A stretch of DNA of 27,321 nt, taken from NCBI GenBank assembly GCA_945862495.1, contig CAMAYM010000026.1:1-27321 (forward strand), in the 5' to 3' direction. Made by a program: the position numbers and the translations under genes. Shown piece by piece: positions 15,482-23,968 of this stretch. The number at the start of each line of letters is the position of its first letter. Positions within the stretch are counted from its first letter, which is position 1. This stretch comes from Bordetella parapertussis. Its GTDB lineage: Bacteria > Pseudomonadota > Gammaproteobacteria > Burkholderiales > Burkholderiaceae_B. The notes beneath the pieces are model-generated. The model ran no database searches, had not been told where the DNA came from, and saw nothing but the letters and a program-made list of their open reading frames with translations.

Positions 15482-16834
15482 TCAAGCGCGCCCCACACCG
15501 GAATACGTAAAGCCAAGGGCTTTTAAGGCAGCCGGATCCAGATGGTTACGGCCATCAAAAACCACAGGCTGACGCAAGGCTTGTTTAACTTGCTTGAAAT
15601 CAATCTTTTTGTATTGTGCCCACTCGGTGACCAAGACAACGGCATCAGCGTTTTGCGCAGCTTGAACTTCATCATCGACTAATTTCAACTTTGAGTTGCG
15701 CAGTAAGTCAGCAAAGACATGCTCTGCGACTTCTTTCGCAACGGGATCATGCGCGGTCACAGTGGCGCCTGCAGCGCACAGCGCGCGAATCAGGTCGATC
15801 GACGAGGCTTCTCGCATATCGTCGGTATCGGGTTTGAACGCAAGCCCCCAGACGCAGATATGACGACCATCGAGATCTTTACCCATCTTTGCCGTGATCT
15901 GCTCAAACAAATACTGTTTCTGTTTTTTATTGCGTGCCTCAACACCATTTAAGACGATGGGATCGACACCCACGCTCTGGGCAATACGCACCAACGCCTG
16001 TACATCCTTAGGAAAGCACGAACCACCATAACCACAGCCTGGACGCAAAAAGGCGGGGCCAATTCGTGAGTCGGTGCCCATCCCCATACGTACGTCTTCC
16101 ACGTTGATGCCAAAACGATCGCATACGTTCGCGATTTCGTTCATGAACGAAATGCGCGTGGCGAGCATGGCATTGGAGGCATACTTGATCAGCTCTGCCT
16201 CTTTTACGCCAACGGTGAGTAACTGACTCTCCTGCTTGACATAGGGTTTGTAGAGTTTGAGCATTTGCTCGCGCGTTTTTTCGGACTCAGTACCGATCAC
16301 AATACGATCCGGGTTAAAGAAGTCATCAATCGCGGCGCCTTCTTTCAGAAACTCAGGATTGCTCGCGACATCGAAATCGATGAAACACTTGCGCTGGAAC
16401 AATTGCCAGGCGACTTCACCTTTCACCAGATCGGCCGTACCGACCGGAACCGTTGATTTATTGATGATGATGGCAGGACCCGTCAGGGCTTGACCGATTT
16501 CTTTTGCCGCAGCCAACACATAGCGCAAATCGGCTGAACCATCCTCGCCTTGTGGGGTACCCACAGCGATAAAAACCAGCGTTGGCACGTCCGCATCCGA
16601 ACCCAGACGAGCAAAGCCTGCTTTGATGCCTTCTGCAAATTTCAAGCGTTCGCTGGCGATCGAGGCATCAACCACTTCTTTCAGGCCTGGCTCATAGATC
16701 GGAATGATGCCTTTTTCAAGACGTGCAATCTTTGAAGGGTCTGTGTCTACGCAGACGACAGTATTGTCTTTACTGGAAAGACACGCTGCGGTCACTAGAC
16801 CGACATAACCAGCACCAACGACTAAAATTTTCAT
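15482..16834 (-). CDS. ugd: UDP-glucose 6-dehydrogenase
   Basis: A 450-residue enzyme, normal for the family, which oxidises UDP-glucose to UDP-glucuronate with two NAD+. It has the N-terminal nucleotide-binding VVGAGYVGLVTA (5-16), VGTPQGEDGSADL (91-103), STVPVGTA (127-134), SNPEFLKEGAA (158-168), and AELIKYASNAMLATRISF (213-230, Lys217 and Asn221). Catalytic Cys273 lies in GYGGSCFPKD (268-277). The C-terminal domain has GLAFKPDTDDMREASS. It supplies UXS, the next gene. A 105-base gap precedes it after the 680-residue membrane protein gene, with an inverted repeat and a TATAAT box that may give it separate expression. The ATG at 16834 is retained because it begins exactly at the MKILVVGAGY strand. 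Confidence 0.97.
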   Translation of the reverse strand: MKILVVGAGYVGLVTAACLSSKDNTVVCVDTDPSKIARLEKGIIPIYEPGLKEVVDASIASERLKFAEGIKAGFARLGSDADVPTLVFIAVGTPQGEDGSADLRYVLAAAKEIGQALTGPAIIINKSTVPVGTADLVKGEVAWQLFQRKCFIDFDVASNPEFLKEGAAIDDFFNPDRIVIGTESEKTREQMLKLYKPYVKQESQLLTVGVKEAELIKYASNAMLATRISFMNEIANVCDRFGINVEDVRMGMGTDSRIGPAFLRPGCGYGGSCFPKDVQALVRIAQSVGVDPIVLNGVEARNKKQKQYLFEQITAKMGKDLDGRHICVWGLAFKPDTDDMREASSIDLIRALCAAGATVTAHDPVAKEVAEHVFADLLRNSKLKLVDDEVQAAQNADAVVLVTEWAQYKKIDFKQVKQALRQPVVFDGRNHLDPAALKALGFTYSGVGRA

Positions 16835-16912
16835 GAGAATCTACTCGTAACTAATAATCGGTCAACTCTGTCAGCATCGGCAGCGTTGAAAAATGAATGC
16901 TCCCTACATTTC

Positions 16913-16938
16913 TACATTATAAATACCTAAATAATGTA
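16913..16938. promoter_or_regulatory. Inverted repeat with TATAAT box upstream of ugd
   Basis: TACATTAT (16913-16920) and ATAATGTA (16931-16938) are perfect 8-base inverted copies with a 10-base spacer, beginning two bases after the stop codon of the 680-residue membrane protein gene. On the minus strand TATAAT (16921-16916) sits in the dyad's distal edge, but the hexamer 17 bases before it (AATGAA) is a poor -35. No T-run follows the stem, so it is not a standard terminator. It may be an internal promoter/operator for the ugd-uxs-gtr group, or chance AT-rich symmetry. Confidence 0.3.
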
Positions 16939-16939
16939 T

Positions 16940-18982
16940 TCATTTGGATACCTCTAATGAATGTTTCGGGACGACCATCCCTAAATCATGGAACCAGGCG
17001 ACACCGTCCTGGACCATACTCACCTCTAAATCATATCGACCCGCCATTGCTGGCAAAGCAATTTTGATTGTCTCTACCTCTTTTTGTCCAGGCTTAAGTG
17101 CAAAATTCAGACTTTTACGTTCAATCCATGCTGGATTTTCCTTGCGCTGACCTTCTGCATCAATTCGAATAAATCGCCAAGACAGCCTGATGGGCCCTTT
17201 GGTAGACAAAGTGCTCAAAATTTCGTCAGAAGCATTTTCTATCGTTACAGCGACAAGCAGATCTGGCGTTTTAACCTTGGCTTCAATGCTCAGTCTAATT
17301 TTTGACGCTACCGCCGCAATGATCGTTTTATTTGTCACCGAGGTATAAGCACCAGTGCAAGGAACGATAGGCACCATGACGACACGGTTAGCTAAGGAAT
17401 CATGGTCAAGATTTGATTGTTTAAATAAATCAAAATAACTATTCAACCGATTTTGAAAACTGATACATGGCAAAGGGTCTAGATAGCCTGGTGGCGCATT
17501 GCCAGAATAACCATTTAAGGTAGGTAAATGTCTATCTTGTGCAAAGATCATTCCATCCAATTCAACTGCCTGAAGCTGTGGATCATCTGGATTGCCCGTA
17601 ACAAAGATAATATGGTCTTTCAAATCAAAGGTAGGTAATCGTGCTTTCAGTTCATTTTGTCGATCGAGCCATTTATGAATGCCCGTGCTGTATGGTTGAT
17701 AAAAAATCGGCTCAACAATAACTAATAACACAAGCGCAATCAGCATCGCCCAACGTGTTTGCCATGTTTGAAATCTTTGCAGCACACCATCTATTGCGAC
17801 TGCAGCAATAATACCTAGCGGCAACAACATGATTAAGACAATTCTGGATAAGGCCCGAACAGAACCCACTCCCGGCAAGTACAGTAGCACTCTATAAATA
17901 GAGTATCCATTGATAGAAAACGTCAGAACAATTAAGCCAAAAAGTGTCCATGCGGAAACACGACCTAATTGCTGATGGTCGCCACCTCTAAATATGTAAT
18001 AGATACCGAGTATTCCAACCAGGAAAAGTCCAACACCAAAAAACATCTGATGTTCATGCCGCATTGGAACTTGAGACAATGATTCACCGATCCATTTAGT
18101 TAAAAGGGATCCATCGGCAATCAAGTAACTCGATAGCGTTGGGGTCATTGACTTTATCTCGCCCACTGAGCGATTAAAGCCATAATCCAAGGATACGATT
18201 TGATATTGATACAGCAAAGAAAAAATTGCACTGCATAAAATAAATATAAGAACGAATGCGATACCAATTGCCGTTTTTGAATACGATTGACCTGTTTGCC
18301 AATTGCTAGATACAAATTCCTTTTTGCTCAAAATCCATACCAGCGTCATGATGCCTAAGAGATAAATTAGAAATACTCCGAGGTAAATCGAGCACAAGAA
18401 CTGAATCAATAGCCAAAAGATCACTCGTACAAAAACAAAGATGTTTTTACTCTGCAAAAATTGATACATCGTTAAAAAAGCTAGCGGTACTGCAAAGCGA
18501 TAGGTCAGCTGAGCATGCGCTTCTTTTGGTAATACGGGCAATGCAAAAGTGAATACAAAGGCACCAACGCCCGCGGCAAGGATTGAAAATCCAAGCCGTC
18601 TAAAAACATAGTAAGTCACCCAAAAGTTAAGGAGATTTCCAACGATGAACCAAGCTAAATAGGCGTATTCACGCTGCAATCCAGCAAGCCTGAATAAAAT
18701 ATATGACCAGCCTGACCCAAAATGGTTATCACTGAATGCGAGCACATTCTGGAAGGGATAAAAAAAGCCGGGGCTCCAAAGACTAGGTACCTCGCCCCTT
18801 ACCCATTGATATAAATGTTCGAGGATGACACTGTTAAATCTTGCATCAAACAAGTCGCCGGGAATCGCTCTAAACCAATCGGTTGTATGCATGAGATAAC
18901 CAAAAAAACCAGCGGCGAAAAGCGCAGCAAGCAATCCAGTTTGCAACAAGCATTCAACTGATGTTTTTGAATATCGATACAT
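16940..18982 (-). CDS. Polytopic membrane protein with GT-C-like architecture and C-terminal periplasmic domain
   Basis: A 680-residue protein with an N-terminal span (about 12-30), an acidic first periplasmic loop (GDLFDARFN 42-50; LEH 54-56; SDNHFG 84-89), then about ten more spans up to residue 435 or so, and a soluble C-terminal region. This resembles GT-C glycosyltransferases, which use polyprenyl-phosphate sugars in the periplasm and carry acidic residues in the first loop. The last 100 or so residues look like a beta-sandwich domain ending with GRYDLEVSMVQDGVAWFHDLG (648-668), a motif I recall from tails of other polysaccharide enzymes. It starts 14 bases after the tandem GT4 gene. It is a good candidate for the periplasmic transferase served by GtrA/GtrB downstream. 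I do not recognise a named family; an unrelated transport or assembly role remains possible. Confidence 0.8.
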   Translation of the reverse strand: MYRYSKTSVECLLQTGLLAALFAAGFFGYLMHTTDWFRAIPGDLFDARFNSVILEHLYQWVRGEVPSLWSPGFFYPFQNVLAFSDNHFGSGWSYILFRLAGLQREYAYLAWFIVGNLLNFWVTYYVFRRLGFSILAAGVGAFVFTFALPVLPKEAHAQLTYRFAVPLAFLTMYQFLQSKNIFVFVRVIFWLLIQFLCSIYLGVFLIYLLGIMTLVWILSKKEFVSSNWQTGQSYSKTAIGIAFVLIFILCSAIFSLLYQYQIVSLDYGFNRSVGEIKSMTPTLSSYLIADGSLLTKWIGESLSQVPMRHEHQMFFGVGLFLVGILGIYYIFRGGDHQQLGRVSAWTLFGLIVLTFSINGYSIYRVLLYLPGVGSVRALSRIVLIMLLPLGIIAAVAIDGVLQRFQTWQTRWAMLIALVLLVIVEPIFYQPYSTGIHKWLDRQNELKARLPTFDLKDHIIFVTGNPDDPQLQAVELDGMIFAQDRHLPTLNGYSGNAPPGYLDPLPCISFQNRLNSYFDLFKQSNLDHDSLANRVVMVPIVPCTGAYTSVTNKTIIAAVASKIRLSIEAKVKTPDLLVAVTIENASDEILSTLSTKGPIRLSWRFIRIDAEGQRKENPAWIERKSLNFALKPGQKEVETIKIALPAMAGRYDLEVSMVQDGVAWFHDLGMVVPKHSLEVSK

Positions 18983-18996
18983 CTAAGCCTTTTGAC

Positions 18997-21513
18997 TCAT
19001 GTCATCCAATGATCTTCAAAGATGACTTTCTTTAATTGATTTGCGCTTTGCTCCCACGTCAGCCAAGACATTTTTGAAATATCTGGTGTCAAGCCTAAAT
19101 GATTTGCTTCCAGCCAGCTTTGTACTGCGACAGCTAAAGCTTGCCCATCGCCCTTAAAATACGTAGCGTAGTCACCGGCAACCTCTTTGAATACTGATAA
19201 GTCGCGAGCAATGATAGGTTTGTGATGCTGGGCTGCTTCAATTAACGGCAAGCCAAAGCCCTCGCCAACACTTGAGGTGATTAGACAGGTTGCGACTTCA
19301 TAAATCTTGGCTAGATACTCATCACTGACGCCCCTAAGCCAAAATAGTCGATGACCTTTTTCAGGATGGTTCTCTAGTCTGCTCACTAACTCATCCACTA
19401 ACCAGCCATGCTTGCCGACTAATACTAAATTAACATCTACACCTTGTGACCACAAGATCTCGAACGCATCAAGAGTGATCTGATGTGCTTTGCGTGGTTC
19501 GATCGTCCCGACGGATAAAAAAGTAGCCTTGGCCGATAGCTTTTCAAGTACAGATAAGCCATTTTCAGGCAAGCCGACAGAGGGCACGCTGTTATCGATA
19601 TCCGCCCCGAGGTGAAACCAACCGATCTTATATGGTCTTGAAGGTTTTTCTACATTTGCAGCACGCCATTCGATCAATTCGTTTGCGACCGCTTTTGAGA
19701 TGCAAACAGCACCGTCAAACTTTGCAAGATTACGAAGCCAGTCTGCATGTACATGACCTAAACTCGAAGGCCAAAAATGCGGGAATTGTATTGGTAACAA
19801 ATCAAATACAACAAAATAAACGCCTAGCCCTCGTGACCTCAAACCATTGAGATAAGGCAATTGGTATCTTGTCACTTGATGCTGTAGATCAAGCCCAAGA
19901 AAAACATCTCCGGGAGACGACTCAATGATAGGGTCGGTCAAACTGAGTGTTTTTGTACCATCATGATTAAAGTATTTTTCTAAAAATTTGTTTGCCTGCC
20001 GATAGCCAATCTCTGCTGTAGTTCCGTAAACGGGCTCGACTGAATATCCCGCAGGAGGGTTTTGTATTAATTGAAATAATATGCTCCGGGTGACGCGCTG
20101 AACTCCACTTGCAGCATCTTTGGTCACAAGCTCAGAGACATCAACAAACAGTTTTTTTAATCCTTGGCGTGGCTGATTGAGTGCAATCATCGAAGCGCAA
20201 CGCATCAACGCATCACCTGTCATGCTTGGCGATAACTCGGCAATAGCGTCGACTAACCTGACCGATTGATCAGCTTGTGGGTCAACACTCTGCTGAATCT
20301 CAAGATTGCGCAATGCTTGCAAGGCCCGTTTTCCACAAGCATCCCATGAATAATGCGCTAGATTTTGCGCACCTTGTGCAATCAGCTTTTCTCTAAACGA
20401 TTTATCCGTCAACACACGCGTCAGCTTGGCCAGAATATCTTGCTCAGATGTTGGATCAAACAACGCATCCGCATCGCCGACAACCTCCGGCAAGCTGCTG
20501 GTGTTTGAGGCAATCACAGGAGCACCACAAGACATTGCCTCTAGTACTGGCAAACCAAACCCTTCATGAAGAGAAGGAAAAATATACACATGACAAAGGT
20601 TGTATAAATGGCACAAATCAATATCTGAAATGACCCCTGTAAACACCAACCGGCCAACGGGAATGCCACAAGATTTTGCGTGTGCTCGCAAAGCTTGAAT
20701 ATTTGATTCGGGAATTTTTCCTGCAATGACTAATTGGTATTTTTCAAAAAGCTCTTTAGGCAATTGGCGATATACACTGATCAAGCGATGCAAGTTTTTT
20801 CTATCATCTGCACCGCCAGAATACAAAACAAATTGATCGACAATATCGAACCGCTTTTGAAGAGAAGCAATATCGAAGTCAGAAACTTCTGTCCGCAAAA
20901 AAATCGGATCGCAAGCACCTGAGATATTCGTTATTTTATTTTGATCAAGGTGAAGATACTCAACAGCCTCGCGCAAGGAATTCTCAGATATCGTCAGCCA
21001 TGCATCTGATCGTTGCAGGTGTTCAAGCTTTGTCCTATAAAATCTTTCATACGCGGCATTCGGACTCAGATAGATTTCAGACTGCACCAAGGGTATTAAG
21101 TCATACAAAATTGAAACCGTCTGATGTGAAGCGGACAGTCGACCAACACTTGTGACCGTATCGTCACCAAACCCATCAAACATACTTGTGATCAATACGA
21201 TCTCAGGCTGCAGTCTGATCAAAAAATCTTCACGAATAAGCTCTGCAATTTGACTGTTGCCATAGTTGCTTTCCACATATCCCTTGACGGGCCCAGGAGC
21301 GAACCAGACACGAATATCTTCTTGAGCAATCAGTCCATCAAGTGCAGTACGAATTGGCTCAATTGTGTCGGCAAACATCCCGTTCAGTGCAACGATGATT
21401 TGATGATCACCCTTATTGGCTAGGATCGCTTTCGTCAACGAAAGGCTATAGCGCCCAATTCCACGATAACGACTCTCACTTTGCGCACCTTGAAGGTCAA
21501 TCACTATTCTCAT
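18997..21513 (-). CDS. Tandem-domain glycosyltransferase (two GT4 modules)
   Basis: An 838-residue cytoplasmic protein with two complete GT-B glycosyltransferases in one chain, as in mannosyltransferases such as WbdA. Module 1 (about 1-405) starts MRIVIDLQGAQSESRYRGIGRYS and has YSGGADDRKNLHRL (231-244) plus the EGFGLPVLE E-x7-E motif (Glu317, Glu325). Module 2 (about 453-838) starts LKKLFVDVSELV, and has GTIEPRKAHQ (669-678) and EGFGLPLIE (Glu751, Glu759). Both active sites look intact. Each probably adds a sugar, perhaps from GDP-mannose made by ManC, to build an alternating or processive linkage. Its ATG overlaps the preceding methyltransferase stop (ATGA), and it follows wzt closely, as chain-building enzymes do in ABC-exported O-antigen loci. 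Donor sugars are inferred. Confidence 0.93.
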   Translation of the reverse strand: MRIVIDLQGAQSESRYRGIGRYSLSLTKAILANKGDHQIIVALNGMFADTIEPIRTALDGLIAQEDIRVWFAPGPVKGYVESNYGNSQIAELIREDFLIRLQPEIVLITSMFDGFGDDTVTSVGRLSASHQTVSILYDLIPLVQSEIYLSPNAAYERFYRTKLEHLQRSDAWLTISENSLREAVEYLHLDQNKITNISGACDPIFLRTEVSDFDIASLQKRFDIVDQFVLYSGGADDRKNLHRLISVYRQLPKELFEKYQLVIAGKIPESNIQALRAHAKSCGIPVGRLVFTGVISDIDLCHLYNLCHVYIFPSLHEGFGLPVLEAMSCGAPVIASNTSSLPEVVGDADALFDPTSEQDILAKLTRVLTDKSFREKLIAQGAQNLAHYSWDACGKRALQALRNLEIQQSVDPQADQSVRLVDAIAELSPSMTGDALMRCASMIALNQPRQGLKKLFVDVSELVTKDAASGVQRVTRSILFQLIQNPPAGYSVEPVYGTTAEIGYRQANKFLEKYFNHDGTKTLSLTDPIIESSPGDVFLGLDLQHQVTRYQLPYLNGLRSRGLGVYFVVFDLLPIQFPHFWPSSLGHVHADWLRNLAKFDGAVCISKAVANELIEWRAANVEKPSRPYKIGWFHLGADIDNSVPSVGLPENGLSVLEKLSAKATFLSVGTIEPRKAHQITLDAFEILWSQGVDVNLVLVGKHGWLVDELVSRLENHPEKGHRLFWLRGVSDEYLAKIYEVATCLITSSVGEGFGLPLIEAAQHHKPIIARDLSVFKEVAGDYATYFKGDGQALAVAVQSWLEANHLGLTPDISKMSWLTWEQSANQLKKVIFEDHWMT

Positions 21514-22751
21514 TGTTTGCTGGCTCTTTTCTTGTCTAAGGCTGCCTTTAACTCGTGGTGGATATGCTGCGCTAGCGGTGTAGGCTGAGTGGAGATCAAC
21601 ACGGGCGAATAGGGCGAATCTGTTATCTCTACAGCATCGACATTCAAGTGATCTTCGACTGTGATGCGCAGATATAAAGCACGCAAATAGTCGTAAAGCT
21701 TTACCTTGCCAGCAGCTCCACTGTGCCTCGCACGTAAATCAGGATGTGCATCAAAATAATTGATCGCATAAACGAGCAATGGCCTGCAAACTTTTTTAGC
21801 GAGATCACGGAGTCGTCCCCTCAAGCCGCGCTCTCGCAACAACTTGATTTGCTTGCCAGCCCAGCGAACTGGCGCAGTGATGCGCCAAGAAGTGCTGGCA
21901 TAAATTGCATTCAATGCATTTTCCGCGAAGATGGCTTTGGTCATGGCTTGCTCAGCCAGCACTGCAGCGCGCTCTGCAGCTGACGATGCGTCGGTCACTC
22001 TGACATTAAGCTGCTGATCATAGGCACCTGCCAACATGCCAAGTGTGACTCCATACTCGGGCTTAAAAGCCCAACTAAGTTGACGAGTGATGTCTTCTGA
22101 AGATGACTTCTGGGCAACGATGGCATAGTCAGGACTCACCCCGCCGAGCACATCATGTATAGAAAGATTTCGGCCCACACTCAGATCGACTGGACCTTGC
22201 AGACGAATCACTTTTACTTGCGTAAAACCCAAATGTTCTGCAAGAAAAGAAAGCAACAATGGCGGAATGGGCTGCTTATGTGTCGGGTCAAGATAAAAGT
22301 TTGCTGTGCCGACGACAATATTTTCAGGATTTGGCGTTTCGAGAATTAATACTCCACCTGGCTTCAAAACCCGCAGCGATTCGCTAACAAGCGTTTGCAA
22401 CACGTCAAATGGGATGTGCTCGGCAAGGTGAAATCCCGAAACAACAGACTGGCTCTGATCGGCACACTCCTTTAAACCTGCGATCGCATCTTTCGTCTGT
22501 ACCTTTAACCCTCGCTCACGACAAACAGCAAGCATGCCATCGTCAAGGTCAACGCCTTGGGCCTTAAAGCCTGTCTCATTCAGTAACTCTAGCCATTCAC
22601 CACGTCCACAGCCCAAATCTATCGCTTCGCTGTTTGGATATAGCTCATTTAACGGCTGAATAAATGGCAAATAGACGCGTTGTCTTTCCTTGATAACGTC
22701 TCGTGAACCTCGGTGTTCATCCTCAAACGCTCTATAAAAACCAACACTCAT
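21510..22751 (-). CDS. SAM methyltransferase with coiled coil, putative chain-terminating enzyme
   Basis: A 413-residue protein. The N-terminal part has FYRAFEDEHRGSRDVIKERQ (5-24), seen in methyltransferases linked to O-polysaccharide ABC exporters. Then follow motif I IDLGCGRGEW (44-53), GVDLDDGM (66-73), FHLAEHIPFD (107-116) and LKPGGVLILETPNPEN (129-144), which are standard class I methyltransferase elements. Residues about 250-285 are Ala/Glu/Lys-rich and could form a coiled coil, followed by IYASTSWRITAPVR (283-296), a motif common in surface-glycan enzymes. The gene lies between wzt and the tandem glycosyltransferase with ATGA overlaps on both sides. WbdD in ABC-dependent O-antigen systems caps chains and sets length through a methyltransferase plus coiled coil. 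A similar job is suggested here, but no kinase domain is seen. Confidence 0.85.
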   Translation of the reverse strand: MSVGFYRAFEDEHRGSRDVIKERQRVYLPFIQPLNELYPNSEAIDLGCGRGEWLELLNETGFKAQGVDLDDGMLAVCRERGLKVQTKDAIAGLKECADQSQSVVSGFHLAEHIPFDVLQTLVSESLRVLKPGGVLILETPNPENIVVGTANFYLDPTHKQPIPPLLLSFLAEHLGFTQVKVIRLQGPVDLSVGRNLSIHDVLGGVSPDYAIVAQKSSSEDITRQLSWAFKPEYGVTLGMLAGAYDQQLNVRVTDASSAAERAAVLAEQAMTKAIFAENALNAIYASTSWRITAPVRWAGKQIKLLRERGLRGRLRDLAKKVCRPLLVYAINYFDAHPDLRARHSGAAGKVKLYDYLRALYLRITVEDHLNVDAVEITDSPYSPVLISTQPTPLAQHIHHELKAALDKKRASKQ

Positions 22752-23968
22752 CGATGCGTCTCCAACGTGGTGGGTAACCAGGCTACCCCTACAAACCGGT
22801 CTTTATTGATATTAATGACATTAAATACAATCGCACGGTCTCGCCATTCGTAATTGTTAGCCACATGCGTATCAGCCGTATGCAGGGCAACAGCGACCGA
22901 ATACGAGCCTTCACCCAAGTTGGCTGAAAAGCTCAAATCAAACTCAATTTTTTCACCAGCTTTAAGATTTTTACTAGGCTGTTGCAAATGATGTGTATTG
23001 GTACCAAATATGGGTTGACCCAATCTATCTTTGATCATGTAACCAAGCACAATCTCGGAAATATCTTTGTGAATAGCGGCCTTAACTTTAATTCGAACTG
23101 CCTGTCCAACATCAACGATCTCTATCATTTCGTCCTGTTCATTGACGAGCACAGCCTCAATAATTGTCGCTTCACCTGTGCCAGAAGTCGTTTTTACTTT
23201 CCCATCGGGCAAAAGTTCTTGACGTACATTCTGATTTCCTTTTTCGGCCAGCATGGCGTTGTAATAATCCATGACAGCCTCAGGCTCTCCCTCCATCGCG
23301 AGTCGACCACCATCAAGCAAAATGGCGCGATCGCAAATGCCTTGTACTGCACCTTTATCGTGCGACACAATCAGCAACGTAGTGCCAAGTTTATTGAACT
23401 CTCGGATACGGTCGAAACTCTTGTGCTGAAAATAGGTATCGCCGACAGACAGCGCCTCATCAACAATTAAAATATCGGGTCGACGAGCCGTGGCGACACT
23501 AAAAGCCAGTCTCATCTGCATGCCGCTTGAGTACACTCTGACAGGCTGATCGATGTAATCTCCAATCTCTGCAAAGGACTCAATTTCAGGCATTAACCTA
23601 TCAAGCTCTTCAACGCTGTAGCCCAACAACTGGCCGGCCATGATCGCATTTTGCCGACCTGTGAAATCCGGATGAAATCCCATACCCAGCTCAAGCAACG
23701 CCGCGACACTGCCGTTTACGGATACAGATCCTGTCGTGGCTTGAGTCGTACCTGTAATCATCTTGAGCAATGTGCTTTTTCCTGCGCCATTGATCCCAAC
23801 AATGCCGACCGCCTCACCTGGGCTGACAATGAAGTTCAGATCTTTAAGAACCCATTTCATCGTATGTCTTTCTTGACTAAATGGGATGAGCCACTCTGCA
23901 AGACGCGACCAACGACTTGGATATTGTTTATAAGCTTTGCCTAATTGAGCAACCGTGATTGAGCCCAT
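22748..23968 (-). CDS. wzt: Polysaccharide ABC exporter ATPase with C-terminal glycan-binding domain (Wzt)
   Basis: A 406-residue ATPase that powers export of a complete undecaprenyl-linked polysaccharide. The nucleotide-binding domain (about 1-240) has Walker A GINGAGKST (58-66), an aromatic/acidic segment LGMGFHPDFTGRQN (94-107), the signature YSSGMQMRLAF (146-156), Walker B ILIVDEAL (166-173) and the switch His203. Residues about 260-400 form the extra C-terminal domain, with VLGYMIKDRLGQPIFGTNTHH (307-327). In characterised Wzt proteins this domain is an immunoglobulin-like fold that recognises the chain's modified non-reducing end. This fits the adjacent capping-type methyltransferase. 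Its ATG shares one base with the wzm stop (TAATG) and its stop overlaps the methyltransferase start (ATGA). Confidence 0.97.
   Translation of the reverse strand: MGSITVAQLGKAYKQYPSRWSRLAEWLIPFSQERHTMKWVLKDLNFIVSPGEAVGIVGINGAGKSTLLKMITGTTQATTGSVSVNGSVAALLELGMGFHPDFTGRQNAIMAGQLLGYSVEELDRLMPEIESFAEIGDYIDQPVRVYSSGMQMRLAFSVATARRPDILIVDEALSVGDTYFQHKSFDRIREFNKLGTTLLIVSHDKGAVQGICDRAILLDGGRLAMEGEPEAVMDYYNAMLAEKGNQNVRQELLPDGKVKTTSGTGEATIIEAVLVNEQDEMIEIVDVGQAVRIKVKAAIHKDISEIVLGYMIKDRLGQPIFGTNTHHLQQPSKNLKAGEKIEFDLSFSANLGEGSYSVAVALHTADTHVANNYEWRDRAIVFNVININKDRFVGVAWLPTTLETHR

Noticed and set aside
14538..15485. TTG start for UDP-xylose synthase.
   Set aside because: An ATG two codons later places the NAD-binding strand at the usual distance and follows the ugd stop by two bases.
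22982..23470. 162-codon plus-strand open frame within wzt.
   Set aside because: It is antisense to the Wzt signature, Walker B and C-terminal domain, and has no recognisable features.
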